64,000 nucleotides of DNA from Campylobacteraceae bacterium (lineage in GTDB: Bacteria; Campylobacterota; Campylobacteria; Campylobacterales; Sulfurovaceae). Of the stretch, positions 52,834 to 62,813 are shown one piece after another. The stretch is taken from the NCBI GenBank assembly GCA_027024155.1, contig JALVTE010000020.1, positions 82,464 to 146,463 on the forward strand, written 5' to 3'. The notes beneath the pieces are model-generated. The model searched no databases, had not been told where the DNA came from, and worked only from the letters and a program-made list of their open reading frames with translations. A program made the position numbers and the translations under genes. Each line of letters begins with the position of its first letter. The first letter of the stretch is position 1.

Positions 52834-52895
52834 AAAAATCCTTCTTATAAACTTTATAATTGTATCAAAATAGCCATAAGAAGGATAATAAGAAT

Positions 52896-53690
52896 CTACT
52901 TTTTATCTGTAGGAATTCGTTTTATCTCTTTTTCCTCTTTTTTAGCATATTTTTTTATATCATTTGGGTCTATGTCTATAAGTTTTGCGACTTCGGGGTC
53001 TATTTGGTTAGGGTTGTCACTATTTTCTAGTATATTCTCTTGTGCATGGATAGATTCGTCGTATGTTTGGATATTTCCAATAATCGAACCACCCTGTTCA
53101 GTGCGGATTCCTTTTGTAATAATATCACCTTTTACAGAACCACCACTTGTAACCTCTAGTAGTTCAGATGCTACGACTCTGCCCTCTACATTACCTTCTA
53201 TTTTTATCTGTTTACTTTTACACTCTTGAGTATCTACTATTCCACTTGCTGATATCTCTATACTTTCGATAGATTTAACTATCCCTTTTATAAAGCCACC
53301 TAAATGTGTTTTGTTAGCATTAATAGTTCCGTTTAATCTACCACTTTTTGTAATCTCTACGGCATTAGCATTTATAGTGCCTTCAAAATCACCAGAAATT
53401 TTTACATTTTTTGCTTGTACTGTTCCGCTAAAAAGAGCCCCTTTCTCTACAAATAGTGTATCATCTAGCTTTACATTTCCTTCAAAATGTCCGCCGATTA
53501 TTAAAGAGCCTTCTCCCTCTATCTCAGCCTTGACCTTAAACTTCTCTTTAATAACCGAAACATTACGAGTTGGCACTTTAACCATATCACTACTTACTAC
53601 ATTATTATGAACAGGTTTTTTAACACTCTCTTGAGGTGTTTCTAAATTTCTTTCTTCTTCTTTATCTTTTTTCCCACTAAAAAATCCCAT
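52896..53690 (-). CDS. Bactofilin (polymer-forming cytoskeletal protein)
   Basis: GSLIIGGHFEGNVKLDDTLFVEKGALFSGTVQAKNVKISGDFEGTINANAVEITKSGRLNGTI repeated beta-helix. Confidence 0.9.
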   Translation of the reverse strand: MGFFSGKKDKEEERNLETPQESVKKPVHNNVVSSDMVKVPTRNVSVIKEKFKVKAEIEGEGSLIIGGHFEGNVKLDDTLFVEKGALFSGTVQAKNVKISGDFEGTINANAVEITKSGRLNGTINANKTHLGGFIKGIVKSIESIEISASGIVDTQECKSKQIKIEGNVEGRVVASELLEVTSGGSVKGDIITKGIRTEQGGSIIGNIQTYDESIHAQENILENSDNPNQIDPEVAKLIDIDPNDIKKYAKKEEKEIKRIPTDKK

Positions 53691-53764
53691 AATCTCCCCT
53701 TTAGTTTTGATTGTAACTATTATATAACTTTTTTATTACACCAATTTTAAGCTAAGTCAATTTA

Positions 53765-54376
53765 TTAAGATTCTTTATCTTTTTTATCTCTATTATCAAA
53801 AATATCTACCAAAGCAGAAATTTTACATCCAAGTTCACTTTTTAATTCTTTTGCTTTTATAGAGCCTTTTAGTGTTGCATTCTTCTGTAATTCTATTAAT
53901 TTAGAAGCTATAAGATTCCCAGTTATAGAACCATCTATTGTAACTATTTCTGCTTTGCAATCTTTACATTTTATATTAGCACCCTTGCCTATCTCTAAAC
54001 TCTCTTTGCATAAAATATTGCCATTACTTGTGCCATTTAAAATTACTATATCTGCTAAAATATCTCCTTTAATAGTAGCCGATTCTAACTCTTCTACAAT
54101 TTTTGCTTCTATGGAACCTTCTACTTTTCCATCAACCCTTAACTCTTTTGCCTCTATTCTCCCAGTTACCACCCCTTCGGGTAAAATTACAACTATATCT
54201 TCACAAGTTATATCTCCTATTATTTTACCCTCTATAGTAATTGCTTCACAAGATTGTATATCTCCTTTTGCAGATATACATTTTGATATAAATGTTCCAT
54301 AATTAGGGGTTGTTACTAAAATATTATCTTGTTTTTCTGTTATAGTTTTTTTTGTATTATTTTTAAATATTTTCAA
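53765..54376 (-). CDS. Bactofilin-like protein
   Basis: GTFISKCISAKGDIQSCEAITIEGKIIGDITCEDIVVILPEGVVTGRIEAKELRVDGKVEGSIEAKIVEE... Confidence 0.87.
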   Translation of the reverse strand: MKIFKNNTKKTITEKQDNILVTTPNYGTFISKCISAKGDIQSCEAITIEGKIIGDITCEDIVVILPEGVVTGRIEAKELRVDGKVEGSIEAKIVEELESATIKGDILADIVILNGTSNGNILCKESLEIGKGANIKCKDCKAEIVTIDGSITGNLIASKLIELQKNATLKGSIKAKELKSELGCKISALVDIFDNRDKKDKES

Positions 54377-54448
54377 GGTTTATCTCCTATTTAACTTATT
54401 TTTGCATAAACTTTTTAAATTGTTATATATTATGACATTTTGCAATAT

Positions 54449-54469
54449 TTTGCTATAATGTAGCAAAAA
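54449..54469. promoter_or_regulatory. Palindrome TTTTGCTA-TAATG-TAGCAAAA overlapping a TATAAT -10 box
   Basis: 8-bp perfect arms; TATAAT at 54455-54460 with ATGACA 16 bp upstream; ATG of next gene at 54478. Confidence 0.55.
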
Positions 54470-54477
54470 GATAAGAT

Positions 54478-54975
54478 ATGTCACACTTTAACAACTTACC
54501 AGAAAATGAAAAACAAGAGTTGCACGAAAACTTAAGCAGTTTAGCCCAAAAATTTGGAGGGCAAAACTTTTTTCTAAACTTTTTAGAAGATATTCGTGCT
54601 ACTAAACCACACCCTTTAATTAGTCCATATTGCGATTTTAAAAGTGAATTTGCCGATATATATTGGGAGAAGGTAATCTTTAAAGATAAGCTAGAGTTAC
54701 TACAAAAGCTAAGACTCAGCGAGAGTGAGAGAGACAATTTATTGCCAAAACCTAATGAAAAAGGCTACAAAAAAGCACTAAACTTAGTAAAAACCCTTCG
54801 TCCAATAGTATTCGAAATAGAGATAGAAGGCAGGGATGATATAGAAAAAATAGAGCCATTTATCGTAATAAACGATAGCAAAACCAAATTAAACCCAATA
54901 TTTGATGCAATATTCTTTTTATCTTTAGATAATGTAAAAAGAATACTTAACTATAAGCCAAGAGAGAATAGCTAA
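54478..54975 (+). CDS. Conserved-looking hypothetical protein
   Basis: 165 aa soluble ORF with its own promoter-like sequence; no family recognised. Confidence 0.65.
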   Translation: MSHFNNLPENEKQELHENLSSLAQKFGGQNFFLNFLEDIRATKPHPLISPYCDFKSEFADIYWEKVIFKDKLELLQKLRLSESERDNLLPKPNEKGYKKALNLVKTLRPIVFEIEIEGRDDIEKIEPFIVINDSKTKLNPIFDAIFFLSLDNVKRILNYKPRENS

Positions 54976-54979
54976 AATC

Positions 54980-55570
54980 TTATTGGCTATCTCGATTCTT
55001 CCATATATCCATAATTTTTTCAACAGAAATATTATCTACCTCTTTTTTAAACTCTTGTAACTCTTTTTTAAATATCTCTTGATATACAGTAGGATATTTA
55101 GCATAACCATTAGTACTGTATTTATCTAGCATATGTTCATAAACATCTTGAGCATCGGCATTGTTGTAGAGCATACTTCGAATTACAATTTTAGCTACAT
55201 CGGGGCGTTCTCTATCAGCAGAGCTAATAATTGCTGATAATTTAGAGAAAAATTCACCTTTAAAACTACCTCTGTGCTCTAATACAGCGTGTGCTACAAG
55301 CTCTAGCTCTTTATCGCTTAACTCTTTTAAAAACTTATCACTTCGGTTTTTTACATACTCATACGCCAAAATATTATGCTTTTTTCTATCGGTAGCATTA
55401 AAAATATCGTGAATATAGCTAGCTAAAATTACCAATTTTTCGCTACAATCTCTATTAATCTCTAATGCCAAATTGCAAACATCGTCTGCGTGGTCTATTA
55501 AGTGTGCTTTATCGCCATTGTCATAAAATGGCTTATAAAATTCTCGTACTTTTTGTTTAAAATTATTCAT
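54980..55570 (-). CDS. HD-domain phosphohydrolase-like protein
   Basis: KAHLIDHADDVCNLAL...LASYIHDIFNATDRKKHN...AHAVLEHRG. Confidence 0.85.
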   Translation of the reverse strand: MNNFKQKVREFYKPFYDNGDKAHLIDHADDVCNLALEINRDCSEKLVILASYIHDIFNATDRKKHNILAYEYVKNRSDKFLKELSDKELELVAHAVLEHRGSFKGEFFSKLSAIISSADRERPDVAKIVIRSMLYNNADAQDVYEHMLDKYSTNGYAKYPTVYQEIFKKELQEFKKEVDNISVEKIMDIWKNRDSQ

Positions 55571-55597
55571 ACGGTAATTATATCTAAAAGTAGATAT

Positions 55598-56971
55598 TTA
55601 TGCCAATATGTTTAATGTCTTAAAGTTGCCACCTGTTAGTACTTCGGGGTTTTCTATGCCATATAATTTATATAGTGTAGAAGCAATGTTAATTGGTTCG
55701 AACCAGTAAGTTCCTGCTTTTGGTTTTAGCCATAAACGGTTTAATTTACCTGTAACATCAACAACAGTTTCGCCAACTATACCTTTGTGGTTAAAGTAAT
55801 CTTTTCCTCCAAGTACATAAAGGTTTTGTAAATTACCATGGTCCCAGCCGTTTGCAGAGTTTAAATTTACATTTCTACCAAATTCTGCAAATACCATTAT
55901 ATTTATCTTACCCTCTTTGTCAATAGCTTTTAAATGAGCCATTGCAGAGTGCAGTGTTGCAAAAAGAGCTTCCATTCTATCTACATAATCTCTTGCATTA
56001 CTATGGTCATCCCAACCACCTAAACCACCAGTTCCTAAAGTTACTATTTTTGTATCTGGGTTTTTATCTAATAGCTTTATAGCAGTTTTAATTTTTCTGG
56101 AAAATTTATTATCCGGGTAGGCGTTATCACCTAAATCTGGTGTTTCACCTTTTGCTATTTCATCGATAAAATGTTCTAATTCTGCTCGTTTTGCGAAGTC
56201 ATCTTTAATCTCTCCATTGGGGTTATGTTTTTGTGCCAAGGCATCCATATCTATGCTAAATTTAGGGTCAAAACCACCATTCTCATCTGTATCGTTATAG
56301 TGTTCATGTTCCCTTTCTTTACGAGTATAATAAAACCACTCTCTTACGCTCCATCTCTCTCTTTTATATGGGTTATCCAAATTCTCATCAATCGCTGTAG
56401 CTTTTAGGTAACTCTTAAGAGGTCTATTTAAAGATGCATAAAAATTAGACTCTCCATCTAGTGTAACAAAAGGCATAACAGTATTACTCCCTATTGCTCC
56501 ATGAGTATCTAATATCTCCGCAATATTTGTAATAATTCCACCACCATTTGTATCGAAAGAGCCTTTTTGATTCTGCTCTGTGCAAAGTCCGTGAGATTTG
56601 TTATTATTCTTTTCTCTAATTGCTGAGTAGCAGCATCTATATAGTGTCATATCACCATCGGCAAGTAGTTTTTCCATATAGTCTCCACCAGCCTCTTTCC
56701 AACAACCATTTTTGGTTTTAGTAACGCTTCTAAAGTAGCTATAACTATTTTGAGAGTTTTTTTCTATCTCATCTATATTTGTAATATTTCCAGAGAGTTG
56801 GCTAGCCCCGCCATACATATTTATAATGATAGTTTGTGCTCCGTTATTATCGAAAGTCGCTTTTGAAAAGTTGATATCACTTTCATTAAACTCTTTAGCT
56901 TGTAAAAAATTTGGTAGCATAAGGGCAGAATATGCTAGAGTTGATAATTTTATAAAATCTCTTCGTTTCAT
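55598..56971 (-). CDS. DUF1501-like exported protein
   Basis: Twin-Arg-like start MKRRDFIKLSTLAYSALMLPNFLQA; TIIINMYGGASQLSGN...VTLGTGGLGGWDDHSNARDYV...FAEFGRNVNLNSANGWDHG. Confidence 0.87.
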   Translation of the reverse strand: MKRRDFIKLSTLAYSALMLPNFLQAKEFNESDINFSKATFDNNGAQTIIINMYGGASQLSGNITNIDEIEKNSQNSYSYFRSVTKTKNGCWKEAGGDYMEKLLADGDMTLYRCCYSAIREKNNNKSHGLCTEQNQKGSFDTNGGGIITNIAEILDTHGAIGSNTVMPFVTLDGESNFYASLNRPLKSYLKATAIDENLDNPYKRERWSVREWFYYTRKEREHEHYNDTDENGGFDPKFSIDMDALAQKHNPNGEIKDDFAKRAELEHFIDEIAKGETPDLGDNAYPDNKFSRKIKTAIKLLDKNPDTKIVTLGTGGLGGWDDHSNARDYVDRMEALFATLHSAMAHLKAIDKEGKINIMVFAEFGRNVNLNSANGWDHGNLQNLYVLGGKDYFNHKGIVGETVVDVTGKLNRLWLKPKAGTYWFEPINIASTLYKLYGIENPEVLTGGNFKTLNILA

Positions 56972-57062
56972 TTTAAAATCTCCTTTTCCAAAAGCTTTGT
57001 GCTATGTACTCTTTTTGAGAAAACTACTTGAAAATTTCTGTTTTTTAAATATGAAAACTTCA

Positions 57063-58781
57063 TTACTTTACCTCCATTTGGCTGTATGTCTCGCTAAGTC
57101 TTGAGATATAATCAAGTACACTTATAACAATATGATACTTATTATCTCTTCGTCTCTTCTCTTCATCTTGTGGGTCATCACGTGTTATAAACATATTAAA
57201 TTCAGATTTAAATAACTCTTTGCCATCTCTTTGTTCTATCATATGGTTTTTAAAAAATTGCTGTTCATCATCTTTTGCATCTCTGCCTAAAATTGTCTCG
57301 AAAAGATAGTTTACCAAACCTTTTAAACTAGCTACATCATCTCTACTGTCGTATGTAAATTTATTAAAGTCTACAAAACTATCTTGCCAACCAGAATAGT
57401 TCCATGAGTCATGGTCTGTTTGTGTTGCGTCAGCATGCTTTAATAGTACCGACATACGAATATATTTATGATAATAAGCAAAAGATAGTGTATCTAATGG
57501 GACACGTTCGATTTTCCCTAATTTATACTTCATTGCTGCTTGATGCATACTATCTAAAGCTTGCCTAAATCTTGATATACTACTTCTTTTTACTCTATAA
57601 TCCATCTTCTTTGCTAAAGAGAAAAATGTCTCTTCTGCACTTTGTGCTCTATTGTTATTAAGCAAATACTCTTTAGAAAATACTATTTGCGTTAAAATAT
57701 CTTGCCAAGTCTCTGGTTTGCTAGACACAATTTTATTAGCAATATTTGCCTTCTCTTTTGCTGTTTTATTAGGAAAAAAGAAATCAACAAGCCTATTTGT
57801 AACACCACGAGTAAATGCAGAAGATTTAACTAACTCTCTATAAAAATCTTCTCCTGTGTAGATTGTAGTACCAAAGAGTTTAATAGGTTTCGTATTTTTA
57901 TTTAAGCCAACCTCTAGCGTATCGCCATCTGCATTTAAGCTCCAGTTTTTTAAAGCTTGCCCAGCCAATGGTACATGCGAATCGTTATCATCTTGTAGAT
58001 AAATCTCTAGCATCTCTCTACCATTATCTTCGGGGCTTCTAAATCGACGCCAGTTATCTTCGCTCATCATATGCACGTATGTTATAAACCTCATACCACT
58101 ATCTACCTCTAACATATCTACTAAATTATTATAAACAGTTGCAATGTTCGGTGTATGCGTATTTGTAAGCTCATAAGCAGGCGAGAACATTATTGTTTGA
58201 GTTAAAGTATAAGCAACCCAATTTTCATAAAAATATTTATCTAACTTTTTAGCTGCATAAAAACGTGCTAATATTGTATTTAATTGCGGAAGATAGTATG
58301 TACTTGTGTACTGTTTGAATATGTCATCATTTAAAATGTAATTCTCTAACCACTCTTTATCTGTATTATCAACACTTAAACCATTTTGTATATCGCTTAT
58401 AAAAGTGCCACTCTCTATTTTTTCTTTTAACTCTTTGAGAGGATAGCCAAAATATAGAGTGTTTAATAATTTATTAGCAACTTGCAACTTTTTCGCATCA
58501 CTTAAAGAGTTAAAAGTACTATTATCAATTTGCTCTAACTTATAATTAGAAGAGGGTAGGTTTTTATGGTAAAAGACCAACCCTTTATACTCTGTTTTAG
58601 AAAATTCATCATTAGCAGTATTATTACTGTTGCCACCTCCATTGTTACTATTTCCGCTAGAAACAGTTTCACTGTTATTATTTGCCCCACTACTTGTAGC
58701 ACCCCCACCACAACCAAGAAGTAAAAAAGTTAATGCAAGAGCAGACAGATATTTTAGAAATCTTGTTTGCATAAATCCCAC
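57063..58781 (-). CDS. Lipoprotein, partner of DUF1501 protein (DUF1800/DUF1549-like)
   Basis: Lipobox LLLGC; low-complexity Gly/Asn/Ser linker; ARFYAAKKLDKYFYENW...; paired with DUF1501 gene. Confidence 0.6.
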   Translation of the reverse strand: MGFMQTRFLKYLSALALTFLLLGCGGGATSSGANNNSETVSSGNSNNGGGNSNNTANDEFSKTEYKGLVFYHKNLPSSNYKLEQIDNSTFNSLSDAKKLQVANKLLNTLYFGYPLKELKEKIESGTFISDIQNGLSVDNTDKEWLENYILNDDIFKQYTSTYYLPQLNTILARFYAAKKLDKYFYENWVAYTLTQTIMFSPAYELTNTHTPNIATVYNNLVDMLEVDSGMRFITYVHMMSEDNWRRFRSPEDNGREMLEIYLQDDNDSHVPLAGQALKNWSLNADGDTLEVGLNKNTKPIKLFGTTIYTGEDFYRELVKSSAFTRGVTNRLVDFFFPNKTAKEKANIANKIVSSKPETWQDILTQIVFSKEYLLNNNRAQSAEETFFSLAKKMDYRVKRSSISRFRQALDSMHQAAMKYKLGKIERVPLDTLSFAYYHKYIRMSVLLKHADATQTDHDSWNYSGWQDSFVDFNKFTYDSRDDVASLKGLVNYLFETILGRDAKDDEQQFFKNHMIEQRDGKELFKSEFNMFITRDDPQDEEKRRRDNKYHIVISVLDYISRLSETYSQMEVK

Positions 58782-58908
58782 CTTTAGTTTATATTTTCAG
58801 AATGATACCATAAAATCTATATATTTTTCGGAGCAGGGGCTTTAAAACCGTAAAAGTAGCACTATTTAATGCTATTTAAATAAACTAACTAAAATCTCTA
58901 CTATATTT

Positions 58909-60072
58909 TTATGAATTTTTCACTGTCATTTGGAAACAATACTCAAAACTAGAGCCTTTGCCTACTTTTGAATCTACCATTATCTGTACACCATTTTTAT
59001 CGCAAATATTTTTTACAATGCTTAAGCCTAAGCCAAAGCCACCGCTAATTTTATCTTCGCGATAGTAGCGTTTGAAAATCTTTTTTGTATCTGCTATTCC
59101 TCTGCCTTGGTCACTGATTTTTAGATATACTCTGCTGCCATCTCTGTAAACTTTTATACCGATTTTTGTCTTCTCTTTAGAGTATTTAATGGCGTTAGAT
59201 AGGGTATTATCTATTACTCTTGCTAACTCTAATTTATTAAATTTAATATAGACATTTTCTTCTATCTCTTTTTTTGTTGTAATCTCTTTTGATTGTAATA
59301 AGTCGCTAAAAAAATCTACTCTTTCGCAAACATACTTAGATAGGTTTATATCTATCTTATTGTGTGCAACCTTTTTATTCTTTACAAAAAACTCTAAATC
59401 TTCATAAATTACAATCATATTCTTAAGTGCTGATTTTGCACGAAGAATCATTCTATTTTGCTCATAAATCACACTCAAAGAGTCTAAATTTAACAAAATC
59501 ACACCCATTGGAGTTTTTAACTCGTGCATTGCATCTTTTATAAAATCTTCTAAATATTGGTTTAATTTTTTATATGGCAAGGCACTCTGTTTTATGATAG
59601 ATAGCAGTACTAAAAAGACCAAGATAGCAACTACTATTAAAATTGCAATAACATTTACAATCAATTTATAGTAACTAATCTTTTTTTGTACAATTAAATA
59701 TTTGGCATTAAATATATTTGGCTTAAGTACTGTTTTTAAGTATCTATTGCCAGTTATATCGCTAAAATATATATTTTTTGGGTTGATATCTTTTGAAAGT
59801 AGAGAGAAAATCTTTTTACCATTTGCACTATAGATAGCACTTTTATAAAGGTTAGAGCGTGGAAAGTAAAACTCTGTATCGTTAGAGTTAGAGAATATAT
59901 AAATTCTGTTTGCAACTTGCTTTGCATAATTTTCTAACTCTGTTTTATCTTTATATTTTGCATTTTCTAGCTCGCTTGTAATATAAAAATGCATAGGTAT
60001 CGAGACAATAAGTAATAAAAGTACCATTTGAAAAAGTGTATATTTACTATTTATTATTTTTTTATCAACCAA
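58909..60072 (-). CDS. Sensor histidine kinase
   Basis: Two TM; H-box DAMHELKTPMGVILLNLDSL; N-box DNTLSNAIKYSKEKTKI; G-boxes SDQGRGIADT and GGFGLGLSIVKNIC. Confidence 0.94.
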   Translation of the reverse strand: MVDKKIINSKYTLFQMVLLLLIVSIPMHFYITSELENAKYKDKTELENYAKQVANRIYIFSNSNDTEFYFPRSNLYKSAIYSANGKKIFSLLSKDINPKNIYFSDITGNRYLKTVLKPNIFNAKYLIVQKKISYYKLIVNVIAILIVVAILVFLVLLSIIKQSALPYKKLNQYLEDFIKDAMHELKTPMGVILLNLDSLSVIYEQNRMILRAKSALKNMIVIYEDLEFFVKNKKVAHNKIDINLSKYVCERVDFFSDLLQSKEITTKKEIEENVYIKFNKLELARVIDNTLSNAIKYSKEKTKIGIKVYRDGSRVYLKISDQGRGIADTKKIFKRYYREDKISGGFGLGLSIVKNICDKNGVQIMVDSKVGKGSSFEYCFQMTVKNS

Positions 60073-60721
60073 TTTTATACCCTACCATCTTTTTGGTTTT
60101 TATAAAATCTTTATCGCATTTATTACGAATGCGTTTTATGCACATTCTAATATCGGCATAAGTTATATCACGACCTTCCCAAACCTCATTTTGTAGGGTA
60201 TCTATAGATTTATATACTCCCTTATTTCTAACTAAAAAATTAACCAATTTCTGCTCTATAGAGCTTAACTCTATCTCGTTTGAATCTTTATAGAGTCTAT
60301 TTTCCATTATTTCAAAACTGTAGTGTTCATCTATTTTAACTATATTATCATTTGCTTTAAAAATAGAGTTTTTTATTAAAAATTCTAAGCGATACTTTAA
60401 CTCTTTTAACTCAAAAGGTTTACGGATATAATCGCTACATCCCAATTCGTAACCTAAGCTTAAATCTTCTATATCTGTTAAAGATGTTAATACAATTACA
60501 GGTGTATTAATTCCATATTTTCGTATCTCTTTTAAAATCTCAAAGCCATCGATTGTTGGAACTCTAATATCTAGCAAAAGCACGCTATATTGATTATCAT
60601 AAATCGCATCTAAAGCTTCTTGACCATCTTCAAAGGCATCGACTTGATAAGAAAGAGTCTCTAAAAATTCACTTATGCTTACTCTATAGAGATAATCATC
60701 TTCTAAAAGTAGTATTCTCAT
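60065..60721 (-). CDS. OmpR-family response regulator
   Basis: MRILLLEDDYLYRVSISEFLETL...VLLLDIRVPTIDGFEIL...VLTSLTD...GCSDYIRKPFELKEL plus winged-helix domain. Confidence 0.94.
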   Translation of the reverse strand: MRILLLEDDYLYRVSISEFLETLSYQVDAFEDGQEALDAIYDNQYSVLLLDIRVPTIDGFEILKEIRKYGINTPVIVLTSLTDIEDLSLGYELGCSDYIRKPFELKELKYRLEFLIKNSIFKANDNIVKIDEHYSFEIMENRLYKDSNEIELSSIEQKLVNFLVRNKGVYKSIDTLQNEVWEGRDITYADIRMCIKRIRNKCDKDFIKTKKMVGYKIG

Positions 60722-61620
60722 TTTATTATAACCTCTCGTTTTTTACCTTTAAATTGATAATTATTAAGAGTCGCTTGCATAGTTGAAAAATCCTGTTTTT
60801 GCTCCGAATTCATAAGAAGTGCAATTTTTCCAACATCTATAATGCCAACACTCTTCATAGGAATTATTGCTACTATACTTCTGTTAATTTGGTAGTAAAA
60901 CTTTTTGCCATTTAATATATAGCTATTGTTTTTTAACAAATTAAATAACTCTTTTGAGTAGCTCTTCTCTACAATATAATAATTTCCAATTTTAGGATTG
61001 TTTATTAAATCAACTGCTACATTTATATACTTTTTATCAAGTAGCCCCAATATGGTAAGCCCAAACTTTTTTAGCCTCTTTTTTATACCAGCAAATCCCA
61101 TAATTACTTCGATAGAGCCAATATATCTATCTTTATCAAAAATTGGAGAGATAGCTTTTATATTTAGCCGTTTTCCTAGTTCTATAGATACAAAAGGGGC
61201 TTTGCTTTTACGAACAATTTTAAGCCCTCGTCTAAAACTTAAATCGGCTCCATAATAGTTGCTTCTATCCCAACTTCTTGCAAATGCTTTTAAATCTTTT
61301 GTGTGTATTTGAATATCTACTTTAGTGTGCGTTGTTTTCTCTATCTCTTTAATTACAAGCTCTAACTCTTTTAGTGCAACTGCTCTATTATTGGCTTTTA
61401 GTGCCTCTTTTAGGGTATTGTTTTTAGAAACCATAAGCGAGAGCGAAAGTGCATAGCGTTTTTCAAACTCTAAATTCTCATTTAAAATCTCTATATTTTT
61501 CGATACATACCTGCTAATTTGTTCATCTTTATAGTAGTTAGAGTATCTATTGTAAAAAACAAAAAGTATTAATAAAATGGTACTAAATAGCACAATAAGA
61601 GGTAGATAGATTTTTTTCAT
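60718..61620 (-). CDS. Periplasmic PDC/double-Cache-like sensor protein without transmitter domain
   Basis: Single N-terminal TM; Cache-like region (TKVDIQIHTKDLKAFARSWDRSNYYGADLSFRRGLKIVRKSKAPFVSIELGKRLNIKAISPIFDKDRYIGSIEVIMGF); 4-nt overlap with RR gene. Confidence 0.8.
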   Translation of the reverse strand: MKKIYLPLIVLFSTILLILFVFYNRYSNYYKDEQISRYVSKNIEILNENLEFEKRYALSLSLMVSKNNTLKEALKANNRAVALKELELVIKEIEKTTHTKVDIQIHTKDLKAFARSWDRSNYYGADLSFRRGLKIVRKSKAPFVSIELGKRLNIKAISPIFDKDRYIGSIEVIMGFAGIKKRLKKFGLTILGLLDKKYINVAVDLINNPKIGNYYIVEKSYSKELFNLLKNNSYILNGKKFYYQINRSIVAIIPMKSVGIIDVGKIALLMNSEQKQDFSTMQATLNNYQFKGKKREVIIK

Positions 61621-61634
61621 AGATTAATTATAGC

Positions 61635-61664
61635 AAAATGTTACCCACCAATGGGTAACATTTT
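61635..61664. terminator. Perfect 13-bp hairpin AAAATGTTACCCA-CCAA-TGGGTAACATTTT between the cytochrome gene and the sensor operon
   Basis: Inverted repeat seen directly, 3' of the minus-strand cytochrome gene. Confidence 0.75.
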
Positions 61665-61696
61665 TCGGAGGATTATATGATTTGTGTTAAATATTA

Positions 61697-62626
61697 CTAT
61701 TCACCCTTAATTTTCTTTAAATCAAGACCAAATTGTTTAAAGTTACTCTCTACACTATGGTGTTCATCAAGCACTTTTGAGTTGTAGTAACCCATTTTAT
61801 CTTTAGGAAGTAATCCTTTCTTTAAATCAAACGGTGCTCTCTCTTGTGCATCAACATACAGCATAATATCTGCTGCCTCTTGGTCTTTAAGTGTTCCACC
61901 CTGACCTAAAGGCATATTAGATTGTACCCAAGCCGCACCTTTGTTAAGTTTACTCATACCGGCACCTGTGTTATAAGATAACCAACCACCTTTTGAATCT
62001 TTACCCCATAGTGGAGGGAAATTACCCATACCTTGCCCATGGTCACCATGACAAGATGCACATTTAGCTGCAAATAGTTTTTTACCATTTTCATAGTTAG
62101 CATGTGTTGCTTTTCTCTGAATTTTTGCAAATTTCTTAGCATTTTTTGCCCATCTAGCACTATTTTTAGGGCTACAAGGTCTCTTTGTATCCATATGCAT
62201 TGGCATACCATCAGATAACCAAGTAATATATGCATACATTGCCATAGATGCTTTACTATCTATAATTGGTCTTTTACCATTCATACTTCGCATAAAACAG
62301 TTGTTTGCTCTATCTTGTAGAGATTGTACTGTTTTCTCTCTTTTAGAATAGGCAGGAAAAGCTGTTGCAGTACCAATAAATGTACCAATTCCATCACCAG
62401 TACCTGGTTTACCATCGCTACCTTTTAAGTGGCAAGATGCACAATTTAGCTTGTTACCTACTAAATCTTTTGTTAATGGATGTGTATTGGTATGAAGCAT
62501 AATATCTTCACCCAATTTTACCATTTTCCCTAAATCTCCTGCCGGATACTCTTTTGGTGCTTGCCCAGCCATTAAAATACTTGCTACTACTGAACTTAAT
62601 AGTGCTACTTTAAATAAAACTTTCAT
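61697..62626 (-). CDS. tsdA: Diheme cytochrome c, thiosulfate dehydrogenase (TsdA)-like
   Basis: Two CXXCH motifs (CASCH, CASCH); RANNCFMRSMNGK; FPPLWG...SYNTGAGMSKLNKGAAWVQSNMPLGQGG. Confidence 0.85.
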   Translation of the reverse strand: MKVLFKVALLSSVVASILMAGQAPKEYPAGDLGKMVKLGEDIMLHTNTHPLTKDLVGNKLNCASCHLKGSDGKPGTGDGIGTFIGTATAFPAYSKREKTVQSLQDRANNCFMRSMNGKRPIIDSKASMAMYAYITWLSDGMPMHMDTKRPCSPKNSARWAKNAKKFAKIQRKATHANYENGKKLFAAKCASCHGDHGQGMGNFPPLWGKDSKGGWLSYNTGAGMSKLNKGAAWVQSNMPLGQGGTLKDQEAADIMLYVDAQERAPFDLKKGLLPKDKMGYYNSKVLDEHHSVESNFKQFGLDLKKIKGE

Positions 62627-62813
62627 CTGTTACTCCTTTAGTAATTTAATTAGATTGTTTATATAAGGTAATTATAATATTCTAAAATAACTCGAAAGTA
62701 ACAATACTATTTATCAATCTTGATAGTAACGCAATCAACTTTCTTTAGTCCAAATTAATATTTTGTTAATAATTATTGATTATAATACATAAAATTTATA
62801 TACGAGGATAGTT

